The notes below the pieces were generated by a model that saw nothing but the letters and a program-made list of their open reading frames with translations, ran no database searches and was not told where the DNA came from. From assembly GCA_947487325.1 (NCBI GenBank), contig CANKWG010000072.1, positions 1 to 9,818 of the forward strand: DNA of 9,818 nucleotides, given 5' to 3'. Source of the DNA: Oxalobacteraceae bacterium. GTDB taxonomy: Bacteria; Pseudomonadota; Gammaproteobacteria; Burkholderiales; Burkholderiaceae_D. Positions 5,955 through 9,818 of the stretch are shown piece after piece. The translations under genes were made by a program, and so were the position numbers. Within the stretch, counting starts at the first letter, position 1. Every line of letters begins with the position of its first letter.

Positions 5955-7361
5955 TTATTGACTCACCTCATTCAACCCACCCCCCAGCGAGCGGTATAAA
6001 TCCACCGAATTGGTGATCTTCAGTAGTTTGGTCTGCAGCAGCTGCTGTTCGGCAGCAAAGAGCTCGCGTTCGGCATCGAGCACATCCAGATAATTTGCAA
6101 TACCGTTCTTGTAGCGTGCCTGCGCGAGTTCAAGGCGTGCCGCTTGCGAGGCGCGCATGGCTTCCTGCGCTGCGATTTCATCTGCTAGCGACGCGCGGGC
6201 TGATAAAGCATCGGCGACTTCACGGAAAGCGATCTGAATAGTTTTTTCGTAGCTGGCAATCGCGATATCAGTGCGTACTTCGGCCAGACTCAGATTGGCT
6301 TTGTTGCGACCTGCATCGAATATGGGTAGCACAAGCTGTGGCGAAAAAATCCAGGTGCCGGAGTTACCCTGAAACAGATCGCCCAATTCAGTGCTGGCCA
6401 GACCGGCGCCTGCTGTGAGCGATATGCGCGGGAAAAATGCGGCGCGGGCAGCGGCGATACTGGCCTGTGTCGAGCGCAGTCGCTGTTCTGCAGCGCGTAT
6501 ATCTGGGCGATGCGTGAGCAATTCGGAAGATAGGCCGGCTCCGATGTTTGCGGTAACAGGCTGCGAGGAGAGATTGGCGCTTTGTGTGGCTGGCGGGGTG
6601 CTAGCGCCCACCAGTAGCGCCAGCGCGTTGATACTTAAAGCGTGTTCGCGTTTGAGCGAGAGCACAGCGGTTCGTGCGGTTTGCACCAAGGTTTCGCTCT
6701 GCCGTAATTCAAGCGCATTCGTAATACCTGCATCAAAACGTTTTTTGACCAGATCATATGACGTTGTGCGTGCCTTCAGCGTGCGTTCGGCCAGCGCAAT
6801 CTGTTCAGTCAGACCGCGCTCGGCCAGCCATGCTTTGGCGACCTCACCGACGAGCGAGACCTGCATCGCACGTTGTGCTTCTTCGGTTGCAAAGAATTGT
6901 GCCAGCGCTGCTTCGGATAGATTTTTTACGCGACCGAAAAAATCAAGCTCAAAGGCAGTCATGCCAACGCCAACCTGATACGACGAGGTGTTACGCATCG
7001 TGCCTGCAAACAGCTGACGGGAGCCAGAGGTGCCAGCCGTGCCATTCACTGCTGGTTGCTGGTCGCTGCGCTGAATGTTGTACAAAGCGCGCGCTTCTTC
7101 GATACGCAACGCGGCAGTTTTCAGATCACGGTTATTGGCAAGCGCAGCTGCAATGGTTTGTTTGAGCTCCGGATTGAGAAAAAATTCACTCCAGCCGATA
7201 TCAGCCACCGGTGTTGCTACCGGTGTTGCTACCGGCCCGACTGCGACCGGAAATTTATCGGGTATCGGTGCAGCAGGTTTACTGAACTCGGGCAGTATTT
7301 GGCAGGCTGACAGGGCCACAGTCCCGGTCAGCAGCATCATCGAAAGTTTTTTTGTCGTCAT
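5955..7361 (-). CDS. RND efflux outer membrane factor lipoprotein (OprM/NodT family)
   Basis: This is the TolC-like channel that takes substrates from the RND pump across the outer membrane. The 468 residues are the usual length for the OprM/TtgC/NodT group. The N-terminus has a lipoprotein signal peptide with lipobox LSAC and acylated Cys20; Gln21 at the next position fits outer-membrane sorting. Two repeated outer-membrane-efflux halves follow: an EEARALYNIQRSDQQPAVNG helix region, YQVGVGMTAFELDFFGRVKN, then RPDIRAAEQRLRSTQASIAA and ARAAFFPRISLTAGAG in the middle, and the C-terminal ARYKNGIANYLDVLDAER. The start has a purine-rich ribosome site (AGGAAGAAG) and overlaps the stop of the transporter gene by 4 bases. 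A short PVAT repeat sits between the lipid anchor and the first helix. It most resembles partners of MexAB-OprM, TtgABC or AmrAB pumps; the substrate range is unknown. Confidence 0.95.
   Translation of the reverse strand: MTTKKLSMMLLTGTVALSACQILPEFSKPAAPIPDKFPVAVGPVATPVATPVADIGWSEFFLNPELKQTIAAALANNRDLKTAALRIEEARALYNIQRSDQQPAVNGTAGTSGSRQLFAGTMRNTSSYQVGVGMTAFELDFFGRVKNLSEAALAQFFATEEAQRAMQVSLVGEVAKAWLAERGLTEQIALAERTLKARTTSYDLVKKRFDAGITNALELRQSETLVQTARTAVLSLKREHALSINALALLVGASTPPATQSANLSSQPVTANIGAGLSSELLTHRPDIRAAEQRLRSTQASIAAARAAFFPRISLTAGAGLASTELGDLFQGNSGTWIFSPQLVLPIFDAGRNKANLSLAEVRTDIAIASYEKTIQIAFREVADALSARASLADEIAAQEAMRASQAARLELAQARYKNGIANYLDVLDAERELFAAEQQLLQTKLLKITNSVDLYRSLGGGLNEVSQ
7207..7235 (-). 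repeat. 12-base tandem repeat in the outer membrane factor gene
   Basis: The unit ACCGGTGTTGCT (plus strand) occurs twice, at 7207-7218 and 7219-7230, and a partial third copy (ACCGG) follows. It encodes PVATPVATPVA at residues 43-53 of the lipoprotein, in the linker after the lipid anchor. The unit is a multiple of three, so copy changes would alter linker length without a frameshift. Confidence 0.85.
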
Positions 7362-9818
7362 GGTTTTTCTTCTTCCTGATGCATATGGGCTGCATACAAT
7401 TTGCGCTGACGCTCACTGCCCTTGAAGATGCGGCGAACGACAACAAAAAATACCGGTACAAAAAACACCGCCAGTACCGTGGCAGTGATCATGCCCCCCA
7501 TCACACCGGTACCAATCGCGCGCTGGCTAGCTGACCCAGCACCGGTGGCGATCACCAGCGGCAGTACGCCGAGGATGAAGGCCAGTGAGGTCATGATGAT
7601 CGGCCGGAAGCGTAGTTTCACCGCCGTCAGTGTGGCTTCGACCAGGTCCATGCCATCCGCTTGCAGGTCTTTGGCGAATTCAATAATCAGAATCGCGTTC
7701 TTCGCCGACAAACCAATGATCGCAATCAGACCTACCTTGAAGTAAACATCGTTCGGCATATCACGCCATATCGTGAAGGCTACGGCGCCCAGCACGCCCA
7801 GCGGGACGACCAGCAGCACCGCCAGCGGAATCGCGGTACTTTCATAAAGGGCAGCGAGCACCAAAAATACGGCCAGCAGGGACAAGACGAACAACAGCGT
7901 CGCCGTCGAGCCCGCTGCTTTTTCTTCGAAAGATTGACCGGCCCATTCAAAGCCCACGCCTGCAGGCAGTTGAGATACCAATCGTTCTACCTCGGCCAGC
8001 GCATCGCCGGACGAAGCACCCGGCGCAGCATCGCCCTGTACTTTCATCGCAGGATAGCCATTGAATCGGACCAGCTGCACCGGACCGGTAATCCAGCGAC
8101 TTTGCGTAAACGCAGAAAAAGGCACCATGGAACCCTGAGCATTTCGTGCGTGGAGTTTGTCGATATCCTCAGGCATCAAGCGCTTGTTGGGATCGGCCTG
8201 CAGAATCACGCGCTGTTGGCGACCTTGATTCGGAAAATCATTAACGTAGGTGGTACCAAAGGTGGCGGATAGCGTGGTGTTGATATCAATCAGCGACACG
8301 CCCAGCGCATTGGCCTTGTCACGATCGATTTCCAGACGTAATTGCGGTGAATCTTCCATGCCCTCTGGGCGCGCACTCTTGATGACTTTGCTTTGCGCCA
8401 TCATGCCCAGCAATTGGTTACGTGCCGCCAGCAGTGCATCATGGCCCAGACCCGCTCTATCCTGCAGGCGCAGAGAGAAACCGGTCGCGTTGCCGAGCTC
8501 ACGAATCGCTGGCGGGTTTACGGTGAAGACAATCGCGTCGCGAATCGTCATCATCAGCGACATCGCCTTCTGCGCAATACCAGCTGAGCTGACTTCTGGC
8601 GTAGTGCGCTCCTTCCAGTCTTTGAGTGGTACGAACAGCAGACCACCGTTCTGACCATTACCCGAGAAGCTAAAGCCAATCACCGACACGATGCCAGCGA
8701 CACCCGGCTCTTTCATGAAGTACTGCTCTGCTTGCTCCATCACCGACAAGGTTCGGCCAGTGCTAGCGCCCGGTGGCAGCTGCACGTTTGCCAGCAGATA
8801 GCCCTGATCTTCAGCAGGCAGGAACGAAGTTGGCATGCGCGACGCCATCCACACCACACAAGCGATGATGACGCCGTAGATCACCATGTAACGACCCGTA
8901 GTGCGAAGCATTTTTTTCACACCGGATTCATAACTTGCAGTCGTGCGGCGGAAGAAGCGGTTGAACAAACCGAAAAATCCCTTGCGTTCGTGATGTCCGG
9001 GTTCAATTGGTTTCAGTACCGTCGCGCACAATGCTGGTGTGAGTGTGATCGCCATGATCGCTGAGAACACCATCGCCGACACCATCGACATCGAGAACTG
9101 TCGGTAGATCGCGCCCACGGAGCCAGTAAAGAAAGCCATCGGTACAAACACGGCGATCAGCACCGCAGTAATACCAATGATGGCGCCCGTAATCTGGCTC
9201 ATCGCCTTGATGGTTGCTTCGCGCGGCGGTAGACCTTCCTCGGCCATAATCCGTTCGACGTTCTCCACCACCACAATCGCATCATCCACCAAGATACCAA
9301 TGGCCAGCACCATACCGAACATAGTCAGTACGTTGATGGAATAACCAAACAGAGACATCGTCGCAAAGGTTCCCATCAGCGCGACGGGTACGACAATCGC
9401 CGGGATCAGCGTGTAGCGCAGACTTTGCAGGAACAGCAGCATCACCAGGAACACCAGTGCCACAGCTTCGAGCAGTGTCTTAATCACTTCTTCGATTGAG
9501 ATTTTTACGAACAGCGAAGTGTCATAAGGAACCACATACTCCACGCCGGGCGGGAAGAATTTTTTCAACTCCTTCATCTTCGCGCGTACCAGTTCTGCAG
9601 TTTGCAGTGCGTTAGCTGTGGGAGTCAGCTGAATACCAATCGCAGCAATCGGCTTGCCGTTCAGACGAGCAGAAAAGCCATAGGATTGTCCGGCAATCTC
9701 CACCTTGCCGATATCGCGAATCCGCACCGTTGCGCCATTTGGCAGCGCTCGCAGTACCACGTTGCCGAATTCTTCAGGCGTAGATAATTGACCGCTGACG
9801 ATAAGGGAGGTCGCGATG
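7358..9818 (-). CDS. RND multidrug efflux transporter, inner-membrane pump (HAE1, AcrB/MexB type), 5' end beyond the window
   Basis: This is the proton-driven pump of a tripartite efflux system. The reading frame stays open to the right edge, about 820 codons; by alignment to E. coli AcrB numbering (length 1049) only about the first 230 residues are missing. Upstream of the GTG at 9760 the frame reads STPEEFGNVVL, the conserved TSTEEFG region, so that GTG is internal. The proton-relay pair Asp-Asp (AcrB 407/408) is in GILVDDAIVVVENVE (codons at 9281-9286), and the relay lysine (AcrB 940) is in GLSAKNAILIIEFAKDL (codon 7700-7702). Eleven of twelve membrane helices can be seen; TM1 is off-window. 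The porter-domain motif GFSFSGNGQNGG and loop PYDTSLFVKISIEEV are typical of the family. The stop overlaps the outer-membrane-factor start by 4 bases; an adaptor gene (AcrA/MexA type) is expected off the right edge. It is intact as far as visible. Confidence 0.97.
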   Translation of the reverse strand, partial: IATSLIVSGQLSTPEEFGNVVLRALPNGATVRIRDIGKVEIAGQSYGFSARLNGKPIAAIGIQLTPTANALQTAELVRAKMKELKKFFPPGVEYVVPYDTSLFVKISIEEVIKTLLEAVALVFLVMLLFLQSLRYTLIPAIVVPVALMGTFATMSLFGYSINVLTMFGMVLAIGILVDDAIVVVENVERIMAEEGLPPREATIKAMSQITGAIIGITAVLIAVFVPMAFFTGSVGAIYRQFSMSMVSAMVFSAIMAITLTPALCATVLKPIEPGHHERKGFFGLFNRFFRRTTASYESGVKKMLRTTGRYMVIYGVIIACVVWMASRMPTSFLPAEDQGYLLANVQLPPGASTGRTLSVMEQAEQYFMKEPGVAGIVSVIGFSFSGNGQNGGLLFVPLKDWKERTTPEVSSAGIAQKAMSLMMTIRDAIVFTVNPPAIRELGNATGFSLRLQDRAGLGHDALLAARNQLLGMMAQSKVIKSARPEGMEDSPQLRLEIDRDKANALGVSLIDINTTLSATFGTTYVNDFPNQGRQQRVILQADPNKRLMPEDIDKLHARNAQGSMVPFSAFTQSRWITGPVQLVRFNGYPAMKVQGDAAPGASSGDALAEVERLVSQLPAGVGFEWAGQSFEEKAAGSTATLLFVLSLLAVFLVLAALYESTAIPLAVLLVVPLGVLGAVAFTIWRDMPNDVYFKVGLIAIIGLSAKNAILIIEFAKDLQADGMDLVEATLTAVKLRFRPIIMTSLAFILGVLPLVIATGAGSASQRAIGTGVMGGMITATVLAVFFVPVFFVVVRRIFKGSERQRKLYAAHMHQEEEKP

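Noticed and set aside
6391..6978. 195-codon plus-strand open frame within the outer membrane factor gene
   Set aside because: It is antisense to a complete, well-recognised OprM-type gene; its Ala/Ser/Arg/Cys-rich translation is typical of an opposite-frame shadow.
7661..8272. 203-codon plus-strand open frame opposite the RND transporter
   Set aside because: Its Arg/Gln/His-rich translation resembles no family, and it lies wholly within the conserved transporter gene.
9758..9760. GTG as the start of the RND transporter
   Set aside because: The frame continues to the right edge with conserved AcrB-type residues (TPEEFG), and a real start would lie about 230 residues further upstream, so the gene is simply cut by the window.

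Overview
The window looks like chromosomal DNA of a Gram-negative proteobacterium of moderate GC content. The envelope genes (dTDP-rhamnose, hexose phosphomutase, Kdo transferase, RND pump with a lipoprotein outer membrane channel) show this. The combination is reminiscent of Burkholderiales such as Oxalobacteraceae, but that placement is inference from gene content, not a search result.

Layout. Positions 1-4389, plus strand, hold a tightly packed envelope-polysaccharide cluster: the 3' end of rmlA/rfbA, then rmlC/rfbC, rmlD/rfbD, an AlgC/ManB-type phosphomannomutase/phosphoglucomutase, and waaA (Kdo transferase). Gaps are 4 bases, a 4-base overlap, 38 bases and 0 bases, so most or all of these genes are probably one transcript. 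RmlA, RmlC and RmlD make dTDP-L-rhamnose from glucose-1-phosphate (RmlB is not in the window). The mutase supplies mannose-1-P or glucose-1-P, and WaaA adds Kdo to lipid A precursor, so the block serves LPS core and O-antigen or exopolysaccharide supply.

Positions 4397-5094, minus strand, hold a two-gene toxin-antitoxin module: a Phd/YefM-type antitoxin followed by a PIN-domain (VapC-like) toxin with a TTG start overlapping the antitoxin stop. It converges on waaA with only 7 bases between the stop codons. A promoter flanked by a 7-base inverted repeat (GGTCACA/TGTGACC) lies just upstream and is a good candidate for an autoregulatory operator. A GNAT acetyltransferase of the RimJ/RimL type is transcribed divergently from it (5266-5910, plus strand). 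These three genes form a small accessory insert between two core blocks.

Positions 5955-9818, minus strand, hold the downstream part of an RND multidrug efflux operon. The AcrB/MexB-type inner-membrane transporter runs off the right edge (about 230 N-terminal residues missing), and an OprM/NodT-type outer-membrane factor lipoprotein overlaps it by 4 bases. The periplasmic adaptor gene is expected beyond the right edge.

I saw no RNA gene, insertion sequence, CRISPR array, phage gene or strong intrinsic terminator, and there is no stretch of 300 bases without a gene. I do not see a new biological system here. The toxin-antitoxin control region is the most informative non-coding part.
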